Of a DNA stretch of 64,000 nt, positions 46,801-56,400 are shown piece after piece. Below the pieces are notes generated by a model. That model made no database searches. It had not been told where the DNA came from and worked only from the letters and a program-made list of their open reading frames with translations. Source of the DNA: Lepisosteus oculatus (Eukaryota; Chordata; Actinopteri; Semionotiformes; Lepisosteidae); the NCBI RefSeq assembly GCF_040954835.1, contig NC_090703.1, positions 6,505,001 through 6,569,000 of the forward strand, given 5' to 3'. Positions within the stretch are counted from its first letter, which is position 1. Each line of letters begins with the position of its first letter. The translations under genes and the position numbers were made by a program.

Positions 46801-49275
46801 CTCCGGCCCGTGTCTCCAGTTGAATGAGCCTTTTATATTTGCCCTCGTCAGCCAGTAGAGATCGGTAGCCGTGGAAAAATAACAAAATAATCAACTTGCC
46901 GTTTTATTCTCGTTGAACGTTTCCCCATTATCTTACCACGGCTGCTCTTGTGAGTCGTCGTGAATACCCTTATACTCGTACAGTGTCAAGTTCTTGAAGA
47001 CCCTCTGCGTCTTCAGCCTGTGCAGTCGGCATCACTTGCAGTGGATCACTGTGCTTCCCTTCCCCCGTCGTGAGCACGTGCATGGGAGGAGCGAGAGAGC
47101 GCAGACGAGGACAGGCCCGTCAGACAGCTCGCGGGACTCGGGTTTCCTGTCTGTGCCCTCGGAGGGAGCAACTCCCTCTCGCCCGCCAGCCCCTGAGCAC
47201 GTGCGCGCCGGCGAGCCCATCGAGGAGAGGCTCCCCCTGGTGTCTGTCGGCCATCAGAGCTATCCTCGGCCACGCCGTCTGAGGGCTGTCCTCTTTCTCC
47301 CCCCCCCGTCCAAGCAGAAGCTGGCCAGCTCGCACTCGGAGAAGCTGCTGGAGATGGAGATGGAGGTCCGGTCCATGCGGATGGCCCGGGAGGAGATGGA
47401 GACGCTGCGCGGGACGATGGAGGCCATCCGCAGCCGGGTCACGCTGCTGGAGGGGGGCCGGGTCGTGCCCAGCACCGGCACACACACACTAGGCAAGTTC
47501 TGCTCGACCCAGAGCACGCCCCGCGGCGCTGCTGCAAACCCCTCTGCTTACCTCTCCGGGGGGGCGATTTCACATGTGACCCGAGCGTGCCTCTGGCCCG
47601 CCCAACGGGAGAAACGTGCTGCTCGTTTGTTTCTTCTGTACCTACACCAACTCCAAAGTGCAGAATCAGTCACCCTGCTGACCTTGTCCCGAACCCACAA
47701 AAGTCAGAGAAATCGTACTCTCATGTGTCGTAGGAGATAGTCTCGGTGTAAAGATTAAAGTAACAGAGAGCTCATCTCATTCCTTTGAGTCTAGAGTAAA
47801 GTGTAGATGGATTGTTTTCTGCTTCTGTATTGTTTTGAGATTTTAGTTTTAAATAACAGCAGTCCCCCGTAGCATTTCTTATTGCTGAAACCTCTGCAGG
47901 AGACCCCTTTTGCCTGGCTGTACAGCCTGAGGTGAAGAATTGACCTTAATAGGTAGTGGGGTGCAGTTTCTGCAGCCACACAAGAGAACAACACTGGCAT
48001 TCAGACATAATTGACCCCCAATGGTACAATTAAATAGTTCATATGACTAAAATAATGCCAATATCATACCAGTGGTTTATAATCAAGGATTAAAATTAAA
48101 TACAGGATTTTCTTATACAAGGCGTGTCCAGCACATTCAGTTTCCTAACCCTAGCACTTGGGGGAAAAATTGCTTCTGACCACTGAAGCAAGCGATGTGT
48201 TCAGTGAAATGGTTTAGACGCCAACTTCTTGCAGCTCTGAAGGACCACAGCCGGCCACCAGTGGCTTCATTGAACCGATTGAGTAAACTAACTGAAACAA
48301 ATGTTTCACGTGTTTTTTTTTAGAAAACCATTTAGAAGAGGCATAGACAACCTGCTGGGCTGTATACAAGTATTGATAACTTATTTTCGCAATACAAATA
48401 GGATAATTCTCCACAGATTGTAGTTATATGAAAAAAAAAGTCCTCATTTTCGTACTGTACTTTTAGATCATATAAATTCTAACAATTTTCAGAGCGTTCA
48501 GTTTATTAAGCTGTGAACGGCTTTCTTTGTGCCCCAAGCACACGAAATGACTGATTTTCCAATCAAGCATCAGGAAAAACTGAAGCCCCTACGGCAGATA
48601 TCCGAGACACTTTGCCGTGTCCTGTGTGTCCCGTGTGTCCTGTCAGAGGAAAGGGGGCGCTCATCATCCTCTTGTTGCTTTCTGTTGGCGCTGCTGTCCG
48701 CAGGCACTTTAGAGACGCAGATCTCCCGGCACGACAACATGCTGAGCATGCACGAGATCCGCCTGGCCGACATGGACCTCCGCTTCCAGGTCCTGGAGAC
48801 CGCCAGCTACAACGGCACGCTCATCTGGAAGATCCGCGACTACAAGCGGCGGAAACAGGAGGCCGTGGCCGCCAAGACCCTGTCCCTGTACAGCCAGCCC
48901 TTCTACACGGGGTACTTCGGCTACAAGATGTGCGCCCGGGTCTACCTCAACGGGGACGGGATGGGCAAGGGCACGCACCTGTCTTTGTTTTTCGTGGTGA
49001 TGCGGGGGGAGTACGATGCCTTGCTGCCGTGGCCTTTCAAGCAGAAAGTGACGCTCATGCTGATGGACCAGGGCTCGTCCCGGAAGCACCTGGGGGACGC
49101 CTTCAAGCCAGACCCCAACAGCAGCAGTTTCCGGAGGCCGGTGGGGGACATGAACATTGCCTCGGGCTGCCCGCTGTTTGTGGCGCAGACGGTGCTGGAG
49201 AACGGGACGTACATAAAGGACGATACCATATTTATTAAAGTGACAGTCGACACCTCTGACCTGCCTGACCCTTGA
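34534..49275 (+). CDS. TRAF3: TRAF3, complete coding region in ten exons
   Basis: TNF receptor-associated factor 3 is a cytoplasmic trimeric adaptor. It bridges TRAF2-cIAP to NIK, keeping non-canonical NF-kB off, and it supports TBK1/IRF3 interferon signalling. The start is the ATG at 34537, three bases after the acceptor. Coding exons to 34802, then 35667-35718, 36026-36130, 37856-38020, 40843-40923, 41403-41477, 41893-41985, 46275-46415, 47318-47492 and 48704-49275 give 574 residues without interruption (human 568). Domains: RING about 60-103, TRAF zinc fingers about 107-255, coiled coil about 265-385, TRAF-C/MATH about 415-570 (SYNGTLIWKIRDYKRRKQEA), ending TVDTSDLPDP. The three coiled-coil exons match the human segment lengths as remembered. 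The last intron is GC-AG. The RING ends CxxD where human has CxxC. Confidence 0.97.
34803..35666 (+). other. TRAF3 intron
   Basis: GT-AG intron. It contains a short imperfect tandem of CGTGCACA-type units at 34980-35012. Nothing else is seen. Confidence 0.7.
35667..35718 (+). CDS. TRAF3: TRAF3 coding exon: end of RING
   Basis: 52 bp, phase 2 in and phase 0 out, encoding SKPNAVCPADDEPLFADK. The last RING pair is C-x2-D. TRAF5 and TRAF6 carry CPVD here and human TRAF3 CTAC (from memory). Acceptor TTTATCAG, donor AAG|GTAAAA. Confidence 0.95.
35719..36025 (+). other. TRAF3 intron (307 bp)
   Basis: Short GT-AG intron. Nothing recognised. Confidence 0.7.
36026..36130 (+). CDS. TRAF3: TRAF3 coding exon: first TRAF zinc finger
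   Basis: 105 bp, phase 0 to 0, reading IFRDVCCHREIMALKVHCRS then EKNGCKEQMSLQTVM. It aligns with human VFKDNCCKREILALQIYCRN. Acceptor TCTCCAG, donor ATG|GTAAGT. Confidence 0.96.
36131..37855 (+). other. TRAF3 intron (1.7 kb)
   Basis: GT-AG intron. A run of about 22 T at 37751-37772 lies 83 nt before the acceptor. No other element is recognised. Confidence 0.7.
37856..38020 (+). CDS. TRAF3: TRAF3 coding exon: zinc fingers
   Basis: 165 bp, phase 0 to 0, 55 residues. The Cys/His pattern DHLNACPYFEVPCPLGKC, then KDMPEHLNWKCKYREETCQY, is two TRAF-type zinc fingers. Acceptor TTCGCAG, donor CAG|GTGTGT. Confidence 0.96.
39751..39774 (-). repeat. CCCTC microsatellite, G-quadruplex-prone on the minus strand
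   Basis: Tandem CCCTCCCCTCCCCTCCCC. The minus strand reads four or more G runs of three to four separated by single A, a classical quadruplex pattern. Confidence 0.75.
40366..40820 (-). repeat. 5S rRNA-derived SINE, minus orientation, 5'-truncated
   Basis: On the minus strand it starts with a 5S-like AGCTAAGC and CCAGTACTGGGAGATC, part of the 5S internal promoter region. It continues through AGAGTAGGGGCGTTAGCCC to the tail AAGCACTATCC and ATTATTATTATG. The same blocks occur in order in the + strand copy at 44355-44920. The first half of the 5S head is missing. Confidence 0.7.
40843..40923 (+). CDS. TRAF3: TRAF3 coding exon: zinc finger
   Basis: 81 bp, phase 0 to 0, reading KHKETVCPSYPVPCPNKCSY then TAILRSE. 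It aligns with human KHEDTDCPCVVVSCPHKC. Acceptor TCTTTCAG, donor GAG|GTAAGT. Confidence 0.96.
40924..41402 (+). other. TRAF3 intron (479 bp)
   Basis: GT-AG intron. Nothing recognised apart from a T run before the acceptor. Confidence 0.7.
41403..41477 (+). CDS. TRAF3: TRAF3 coding exon: last zinc finger
   Basis: 75 bp, phase 0 to 0, encoding LPNHQHDCPNAQTNCVFSRY then GCTFK. Acceptor TCTCTAG, donor AAG|GTGAAG. Confidence 0.95.
41478..41892 (+). other. TRAF3 intron (415 bp)
   Basis: GT-AG intron. Nothing recognised. Confidence 0.7.
41893..41985 (+). CDS. TRAF3: TRAF3 coding exon: start of coiled coil
   Basis: 93 bp, phase 0 to 0, 31 residues beginning GLNQEMRAHEASCISDHLKL. It aligns with human GTNQQIKAHEASSAVQHVNL and has the same length. 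Acceptor CCTGTAG, donor AAG|GTAAGT. Confidence 0.95.
44355..44920 (+). repeat. 5S rRNA-derived SINE, near full length
   Basis: The head (GCCAGCAGCCATATCACTCT, then CTGGTCAGTACCTGGATGGG and AGACTCCTGGGAA) follows 5S rRNA across its whole length, including the internal promoter region. The body contains GGATGAGACGTAAAACC and GTTGTAACCCCGGCGTCCTG. The tail AAAAGCACTATATAAG and an ATT repeat are the LINE-like 3' end of this class. It sits in the TRAF3 coiled-coil intron, in the sense of transcription. Confidence 0.85.
44922..45041 (-). mobile_element. Penelope-like element terminus with hammerhead-like core
   Basis: The minus strand reads CACCTGAAGAAGGCTCCACG then GCCGAAACGTTGTG, a long pyrimidine stretch, CAGCATGGAATAAAA and GCATGCTGACGCAGCTACCC. 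A second copy is at 60285-60402. The CTGANGA...GAAAC layout around a GGC/GCC stem recalls the hammerhead ribozymes carried by Penelope-like elements. The family is assigned from memory; there is no coding part. Confidence 0.5.
45045..45290 (+). repeat. tRNA-derived SINE
   Basis: A-box-like TAGCACTGCAGCCTCAGAGC and B box GGGTTCAAGCCC, then a body (TGTGTGCAGTTTG, GTTAATTGGTGTGTCTCTAA) characteristic of an abundant fish SINE. It follows directly after the Penelope-like terminus. Confidence 0.7.
45935..46095 (-). repeat. Degenerate tRNA-derived SINE
   Basis: On the minus strand it begins AGCAGTGTGGGCCAGTGGCC and has GGTTGCTGGCTTGAGTCGCA as an eroded B box. GGCCCTTCCCTCAGACTGCT follows. Probably the same general family as the element at 4080-4370. 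Confidence 0.6.
46275..46415 (+). CDS. TRAF3: TRAF3 coding exon: coiled coil
   Basis: 141 bp, phase 0 to 0, 47 residues beginning MEDVKRELNERHKVLPGLHA and rich in Glu, Lys and Leu. It is the same length as the human segment but little conserved in sequence, as is usual for a coiled coil. Acceptor CTTCCAG, donor CAG|GTGAGT. Confidence 0.93.
46416..47317 (+). other. TRAF3 intron (0.9 kb)
   Basis: GT-AG intron with a poly(A) run of 18 at 46506-46523 and a GC-rich second half. No element is recognised. Confidence 0.7.
47318..47492 (+). CDS. TRAF3: TRAF3 coding exon: end of coiled coil, followed by a GC donor
   Basis: 175 bp, phase 0 in and phase 1 out, 58 residues plus one base. It begins KLASSHSEKLLEMEMEVRSM and has clear heptad spacing. 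The donor is CTAG|GCAAGT (GC at 47493). The phase-1 join restores Gly in GTLETQISRHD, equivalent to human GLLESQLSRHD. A GT donor at 47497 would shift the frame. Confidence 0.93.
47493..48703 (+). other. TRAF3 last intron (1.2 kb), GC-AG
   Basis: Begins GCAAGTTC and ends GTCCGCAG. No repeat is named. A GTGTCC-type imperfect tandem lies at 48615-48645. Confidence 0.85.
48704..49275 (+). CDS. TRAF3: TRAF3 terminal coding exon: TRAF-C/MATH domain
   Basis: 572 bp, phase 1 in, with the stop TGA at 49273. It encodes residues 385-574, the receptor-binding MATH domain, almost unchanged from mammals: FYTGYFGYKMCARVYLNGDG, GEYDALLPWPFKQKVTLMLM, TVLENGTYIKDDTIFIKV. This exon identifies TRAF3 beyond doubt. 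Confidence 0.98.
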
Positions 49276-51900
49276 CCTCTGTCCCAGCCCGTGGGGCAGC
49301 TGTCAGATGACAGCGCATGCGAATAGAGCAACAGCGGCTCAAGGGTGCTCCTCTGTCCCACAGGACGGAGGCGCGTCCCAGGGGAGAGAAGACCCCAGAC
49401 AAGACAGCCGTAAGGGGCACTGGGGGACAAGAGCTGGGTCAGCAGGCTACAGGAACACAGTGGATCTTTCACAGGGGTTTGAAGGTTCATCGGTGCTCAA
49501 GATGCAAGTTAATATAACAAGTTATGAAGAAGAGAGAGAGCTTGTTTTTTTTTTTATGAGATAGTACAGTTTGCTGTCTTTCCCCAGACCTGCAGAGCAG
49601 AGGCTGCAGCACACTCTCACCGTGACTACCCCCAGAGTTATCGTTAGGGTCCTGAAGGGTCAGGGGTGGAGGGGTGCGGCCCAGTGCATTTGGGACGAGT
49701 GGAGTTGTGCACAGCTGGAGTGGCTGTATGCCGAAGGCCGCAGGACAGCCCCAGCAAGAGCCGGTGTCGTACACAAACCGGATGGAAGGAACCTGGGCGA
49801 GGTACCCTGAATCGCTGCCATGGAGTCAGCTGTAAGACTAGGGATCGAGCACCGAGGCCGTCCTGCGCAGAGCAATAACAAACTGTCTTCCATCTGTGCT
49901 AAACCAGTGAAAGTTCCTACACATGTGCTCTTAATGTGATGGACAGATCAAGTTGATCTCCACATTATTTAAAGTCAAGACTCTGCAGCTTTTACCTGAG
50001 ATTTTCATAAACACCATATTGGCCTTTAAAGTGCTGTTTTGTTTTTATAGGCATCTTAACAAGACCTTTGATTATAATCAAGAATAGCTGTACCTTGCTC
50101 TCGTTAGTAATGAGAAAAATGTCTGAAGTTCTTTTTCCAGGCTTTTTTTTACCCCCTGTACTTTGGAGGTTTATCAAATTTGAAACACTTCTTAATCCAA
50201 GGTATCGGCAATATTTTTGTTCAGGTGTGAATTGTTAACGCGTTTATTATTGCAATTCCAAGCACCAGATCTGTTCTGAGGTATCTGGGAGATTTTGAGA
50301 ATCCTGTGATGAGATGTGCATTGTATCTGTCTCTAAAATTAGTTGGCCTTTTCAGACATCTGTATTGTAGAAATCTGGGACATGTCACTCCTTGTCAGTG
50401 GGAGTAGGTGTGCTGAGGGCCCTGGGGCACTGCTTGTTCCTTTCCTGCACTGCAGTGCGCTGTATCCCTATACAGCTGTTTGCATTGCTGTTTGCCAGAT
50501 AACTTTATATGCACCCTGGAATTGTGATGACTTTTCTGTGATTTACAAAGTGTAGCTAAAGCTGTGTGAAATTCATGGGTGGATTCAAACAAATGGTTAT
50601 CTTGGTTTTCAGTTCAAGACCTCAAGACGTTAGTCAAGCCACAGTAATATTATTATAATTATAATTAGCATGCCAAATCAGTACCACATCAATAACTGTT
50701 GGAGTGATCTCTTTCATTGCTTAAGTGCCACCAATTAAGAGAGCTGTACAAGCCGAATTCAAAGATGTCGTTTTTGTTTAAAAAGGTTTGTGTAACTTCA
50801 GTCATTCATAAGAGTGTTATTTAACCGAGTAATAGACACTTGCATAAATAACAAAATCGCTACAATTTCAGTTACCTTTCAGAAATTGACATAAGTCCCA
50901 ATTAGGCCTTTTGCTCAACAGCAAATAGTGTTGCTTAATTAGCCAGGAGTAGACATTAATAACATGCTTTTCAAATCTTTATTTTTCTGTTGTTCAAGTG
51001 TAATTACTTTAAAGCCTATTAATGAGCAGTTCCTCTGACTCGGCTATATTGCATCAGTCATGTTTTTGACTTTTCATTTGGGCTGGTTGAGCAATTAAGC
51101 AGCAATATTCAATTTTGCAAAGACGTGAATGATACTTTGGCATTGATTTTAAATGGGTTTTAAAACTCGTCCTGGCTCATAGTGACCCAAAAGCTTACAG
51201 AGCCATGTGATTACAGATGATGGAAAGTATTTACACATTTCTTCTAAGGCAACACTATTTCAAAACCGTGAATACCTAGGATTAGTCACAGGGGTGAAAA
51301 TGTGAATGGTCTTCAGCAGTGGTATCAGTCTTGGTGGCTTATGATCACTGATGTATGTTACTGATTTAGCAGTGATTTCAAAAACCAAGCCCTTCTTGGG
51401 CAGCTGGCCAGAGAACAGGGAATTCCAATGAGTAATAACTGTGCCTTATTATGGGAGGTGAAATCTAAGTTGCTAACAGCAAGAGTGCTGATTGCTCAAT
51501 AAAAACTTGATTAACATTTTGAGGTTTTGGACTCACTGGGTAAATTGGTTGATTGAAACCCACCAGTTAAACTTGCTAGACCTGTCATAATACACAAAAC
51601 CAGTATAATAGATGCTGTGCATCGTTGTTTACATTTTACAAAAGTTGAAATAATTACTCTATTCATAACTCCAGCCACAGCTAACAAGCGAAATTAGATG
51701 AAACCTGTTAAGTCTGGTGGTTGAGGGAGAGTCACTTTATTTGCACAATTTATTTCTGAATGTATAATACATAGGAAAATTTGTTGTCATTTTGAGACAA
51801 TTCAAAACAGTAGTTTTCATAAATGTAGTACCGACTATTTTGGTATTACTGGAAAATCTGTTTCTATGTTTCTTATTAAACTTTTGGTTTAAAAGCGGTG
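49276..51900 (+). other. TRAF3: TRAF3 3' UTR
   Basis: No coding sequence after the stop. The segment becomes AT-rich from about 50000. It ends at ATTAAA (51875) followed by a GT-rich element. Confidence 0.75.
51875..51880 (+). terminator. TRAF3 poly(A) signal
   Basis: ATTAAA followed 18-35 nt later by CGGTGTCTGTTGTGTTTATT, a strong GT/T-rich downstream element. Cleavage is expected near 51895. Confidence 0.65.
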
Positions 51901-53250
51901 TCTGTTGTGTTTATTTCTCTGATGTGCAGAAAGGTTGATGTTAAAGGTCTGTGATCATCATCTGCACCAAGGTTTAATATTAACATCGCCCCTTGTGCCG
52001 TTTAATTTTATTTACTGCAGCATTTGTATACTAAGGTGAAAGAGCAACAAGGGACAGCTCATGCTTTCAAACCCTTGTCAGACTAGAACAGTCTGAAAAA
52101 TAAGGCATTGTTCGTATATTTACATGTGTTGCTTAGATCTCGGTTTCCTCTTTTTATATTTGATGATTAAAACGGGCGGGAACATAATTAAGTATAAGAG
52201 CACTGCACTGCTGTGCTTGCAGTTTGTCATCTCAGTATGAGCAAACCTCCACCAAGCTATACCTTCAGCTGGCTTGCAGTGTGTTAATTCTGGGAGCTGT
52301 GCTTGGAGGCACCAGACTGAAACTGCACGGCGTCCTCCTACAGCAACAGCTCTTCCTTCCCTTTTAAGCACATACAGTAAACCCACGGGTCGAGAACACA
52401 TTTACATCTGAAGTCACCCCTATCAGAATGGGTAAATCTCTGAACTAGGTTACTGTGAGTCATGAAGGCTTCCTCGCACGCACACAGTTACCTGCAGAGC
52501 CTGTCCTCTCCTCTCACCCAGCTCTGCCAAACCAGCGCCAACGTCTTGGCCCTTCCCACATCTTCTCAAGTATCGCGGTTAGATGTGGAAAAAAAAAATG
52601 AAAGGGTACCAGGATTTCATAAGACACCTCTGACTTCAGCTCTGTGCATGATGACGCACTTCCTGCTGCAATTCATGGGATCGGGTAGTTAAGAGGAGGA
52701 AAAGTGTATTTTCTACCTATTAATCCTTCAAAACGTCATGTGGTTGTTTCCTGTGTGTTTAGACGTTTCACCTTCTGGAGATCGGTGTACAATGCAGGTG
52801 CCTCTCCGAATGTTGCGTATCCAAACATGCCCAGTCAAGCACAGGCAGACCCAGTTTCCACTGGGTGCTTGTGAAACCCACTAACAGTGAGAATTCTGTG
52901 TTAACAAAAAATTCCAGTCTTCATCGTCAGGGATGTTGTGAGAGGGCAAAGAGGCAGCTGTACTTCATTTTCATGGGCTGTAACACATAAAACACACAAG
53001 GAACTCTTGGTCTGCTGTGAATGAACTCTGTATTGAAAGCCTAATTGAAATGTACCTATACAGTTCAATTACAAGGTGCAACATCTTGCCACCTTGTCGA
53101 GCTTAAGGAAATCGGAAGGGAGTTTACTCCATCAATTGATGTAAGGGGGGGGACACTCAGATTCTAAGGGAATTAGGCTGAAAGTCCTTTTCAAGTGCAA
53201 GCATGGCATTTCCTGAGTGCCACGTTTCATGATTGTAGATTCAGTGAATG
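51901..53250. other. TRAF3-AMN intergenic region
   Basis: About 1.35 kb with no recognised exon, repeat or RNA gene. It contains the upstream region of AMN. Confidence 0.6.
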
Positions 53251-53268
53251 TTTGACAGCCTATCGGCC

Positions 53269-53275
53269 TATAAAG
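53269..53275 (+). promoter_or_regulatory. Candidate AMN TATA box
   Basis: TATAAAG lies 126 nt before the AMN start codon. A start site near 53300 would leave a 95-nt leader. A DR1-like AGGGCAAAGGCTG at 53353-53365 could bind HNF4-type receptors, which fits a gut and kidney gene. Both are motif calls only. Confidence 0.45.
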
Positions 53276-53394
53276 CTTAATTTTTACTGGAGCCCAGTTT
53301 TTCCTTTGACTGAGTCTGCTGTTCATCATGTGACGGAGGCTCAGCCTGAGGAAGGGCAAAGGCTGCCTTTCAGGTCCCTGCAAGATACTCCATC

Positions 53395-53431
53395 ATGGCT
53401 CTCAGGCTGATTGTCTTCCTTTGCCTGCTCA
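53395..53431 (+). CDS. AMN: AMN first coding exon: signal peptide
   Basis: 12 codons plus one base: MALRLIVFLCLL, a hydrophobic signal core. Donor A|GTAAGT. The ATG is preceded by CATC and is the first in the presumed leader. Confidence 0.9.
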
Positions 53432-56400
53432 GTAAGTATCTACTTACACATTCTGCTCGCTGGAGAAAAAGGGGGAATTTGGGGAGTTTAATTTAAAAAT
53501 GTTGTGCTACTGTAAACTTTCTTATTGTCTTAAATCTGACCTGGGAACAGGGCTCTTATTGTTAGTCTCTGTAATAAAGCTCCTTTTATGTGAACTAGAA
53601 ATTTTCAAGTTCTGTTTTTTTTTTTCCTGTAATTATGCTTAACGGAACAGTTGAATTAAGAACTTGTTTTCAGTTGCTTAGTTATTGGAGATTTCAAGCT
53701 ACTGGCCTACCAAATGGTTTAGGTTTCCAAAAATCATACATTTTCTAAAGAGTCTGATTAAATAGCTAATTTAAAAAACCACATTAAGAGTTCAGTCGAA
53801 ATCATCTGTGGTATAATAACTGTAGAAGAGACAGCACAAATCTGATTCAGGAAGCTGCAAATGGTTCTGAGCAATGATTTGCATAATATTATATGCAACA
53901 TGCGATGTAGATACACATTGCAGAGTATGAATCCAATAAGTATTTACATGGTTTCTTGGAAAAATTCGTTATAGGAATTCTGCTACGTTATACTGTTAAC
54001 GGGCCACTAAAATGAATGATAATATAGTGCTAGAAAAAGTACTGCTGTCAAGTATCATAAGGTTGTGATGGTCTGCACGTCATTGTAATGGCAGACCCAG
54101 AGAAATGAGTGTCATCTGGTTGCAAGGAATGATTGAATGACTTGTTTTTCTGAGCCCCAACTCTCTCTCTCCAGCACGAGGATCTGTAAGAGCAGTGATC
54201 TGATACCATTGTTTTTAATCCTGGATAAACCTGCTGGACATGGTTAATTACCAGATGAAATAATGTATTTTACTGTAAGGTTAAGGGGTCAGGTTAAAAC
54301 AATGATACTAACCCCCTAACCAAACAAATCCTTCAGCAGCATTTTCTCTTGTTTCGTCTAAGCCTGATATACTGTTACAGTTTTCCGCCATTGCGTTTGG
54401 ACTGGTTTTAGACGGGGTAGACCCAGGATGGATGCTGATAAGGACTGCGTGTGCTTGTGCCTTGTTCACACAGCTGCTGTGTTCTTTTCTCAGGCGCCTC
54501 CCGTGCTCTGTACAAGCAGTGGATTCCAGACACGAACTTTGAACGGGCCAGCAACTGGGACAAGGAGAGAGTGCCCTGTGCCAATGACAGGCTCAGCTTT
54601 CTGCCTCAGAAGGTACCCAGCCTCTTCACAAGTCAACACGTTTATCTAATGAACTTTACGTTTAAAGGCAACAAACACCATCTCCGTGAAAATGTAACTA
54701 AGTGTTTTTTTTTTATGCTCCGTTTCCAGGAAGTGTCTGTGTATGTCCAGTCTGCCCACTCCATCTCTGAAATGGTACGTAGAGCAACTTTGAGTGGATT
54801 GGTGCTGGAGCAGACTAGCAGTGCAGTCTGCTACGCTTGTGGAACCACCTGGCATGGGGTTTCATCAGTTAGTGTGGAAAGCCCCTGTACTTGCTAATGG
54901 GATCGGAGAAGCCTGGCCAAAACTGCCTTTTGGTACCTTGCTGGTTACTATTCCAGGAATGAGTGGTTCTTCCATTAACTCATCTCCTCTCCCTCTCTGC
55001 CATGGTTCTCACACTGCCACACGCACGCAGGCACAAACTCATCACACACTCCTTCAGTTCCAGGAGCCTCTGGGATTTCCAACCACAGGTGATGGGGACG
55101 GAGGAATTTGCATGTTCAGTGTTATCAGATCTAGGTGGTGTCTCAGCCTCACACGAGCCATAGCCCTGGTACGAGAGGATTTCGAAAAAGATCAGAGCTG
55201 TGCTCCAAACCTCCCTCCCTGTGGTTCTGTTGTCAGAGATCTGCCCGGCAGCAAACACAATGAAAATAAAACGTGTGATGTTTTGCCTTTGTTTGCCAGC
55301 AGAAACCTGCCATTTGTCCCTCTTACTGTGCGTAAGCTCAGTGTAGCTGACAGGGTGGAGAGTGGAACAGTCAGTGATCACTTTACAGGAAATCTTCTGG
55401 AGTGAAACAGGTCTCTAACTAACTTCGTAAGGCCACAGGCCTACGTAGAAGCATTCTGTTTAGAATCAAGTTATAAAGAAAGCCTTTCTTCAAACACCGT
55501 CCAAGTTGGTATTTAAATCATGAAGATGGCAGAAACTTCAACCCAAACTAAGGTTAGCTCACCGGCTGCGTCTGCTGCCCAAACATGTTGCCAGTTTTAA
55601 ATGACAACCGTGACCCAGGATAGGCAATTACCGAACATCTTCAGGCATACGGACTGAATATCTAAGTAGAGACAATTATCTCCCCTGCCCGCAGTGCTAG
55701 GCTTTGGCAAGTTAAACTTGGTGTGTGGTTTTGGCAGTCAAACGCGCATGACTTGGCAGAGATGTGTGAATGAAGCCTCCTGTTGTGAGTAAATACCTGC
55801 ACCCGACTGATCCCAGTGCACACCAGCACTGCTCTGACAATTGCAGCTTTCAACCCCAGTGCCGAACATTACGGCTGTGGGCATTCTTTCTCAAGTTCCA
55901 GAGCCTCAGCTCTGAGCCTTTCAAGTCACACACACACAAACCAGTCTCAAAGACACTCTGTAAATCTTGTTGAGGTAACTCAGATTGCCAAGCAACCCAA
56001 CTAATCTCGTTGTTAAAAACACATCTCATTTACACAGTTACAGTTCTCCATTTCATGATTTGCTGATTTTCTACGGAATCCACCTAGTTTTGTATTCTAT
56101 TTTATTCAGGGGAATACTAGTGGACATTTGCACCTGTCAAACTGAAAATTCTTTTTAATCTGGGCTTGTTTTAGGCCTCTTCTGTTATTCCCCATATTTG
56201 ATTGCTTTCAATACAAGCCTTTTATCTGCTGTTTTTTGTACCATGTTAATCTCTTGTGAAAGCAGTAAATATTCGCGTATCGTAAATATGATCGCCATTT
56301 GTTTTTCCTGTTTAAAAAAGCATTGACTAGATGAGCAGATTAAATCTCCAGCCTGAAAAGTGGTTGTTTAGATTCTTCTGCTCCTTAACAAGGTCACACT

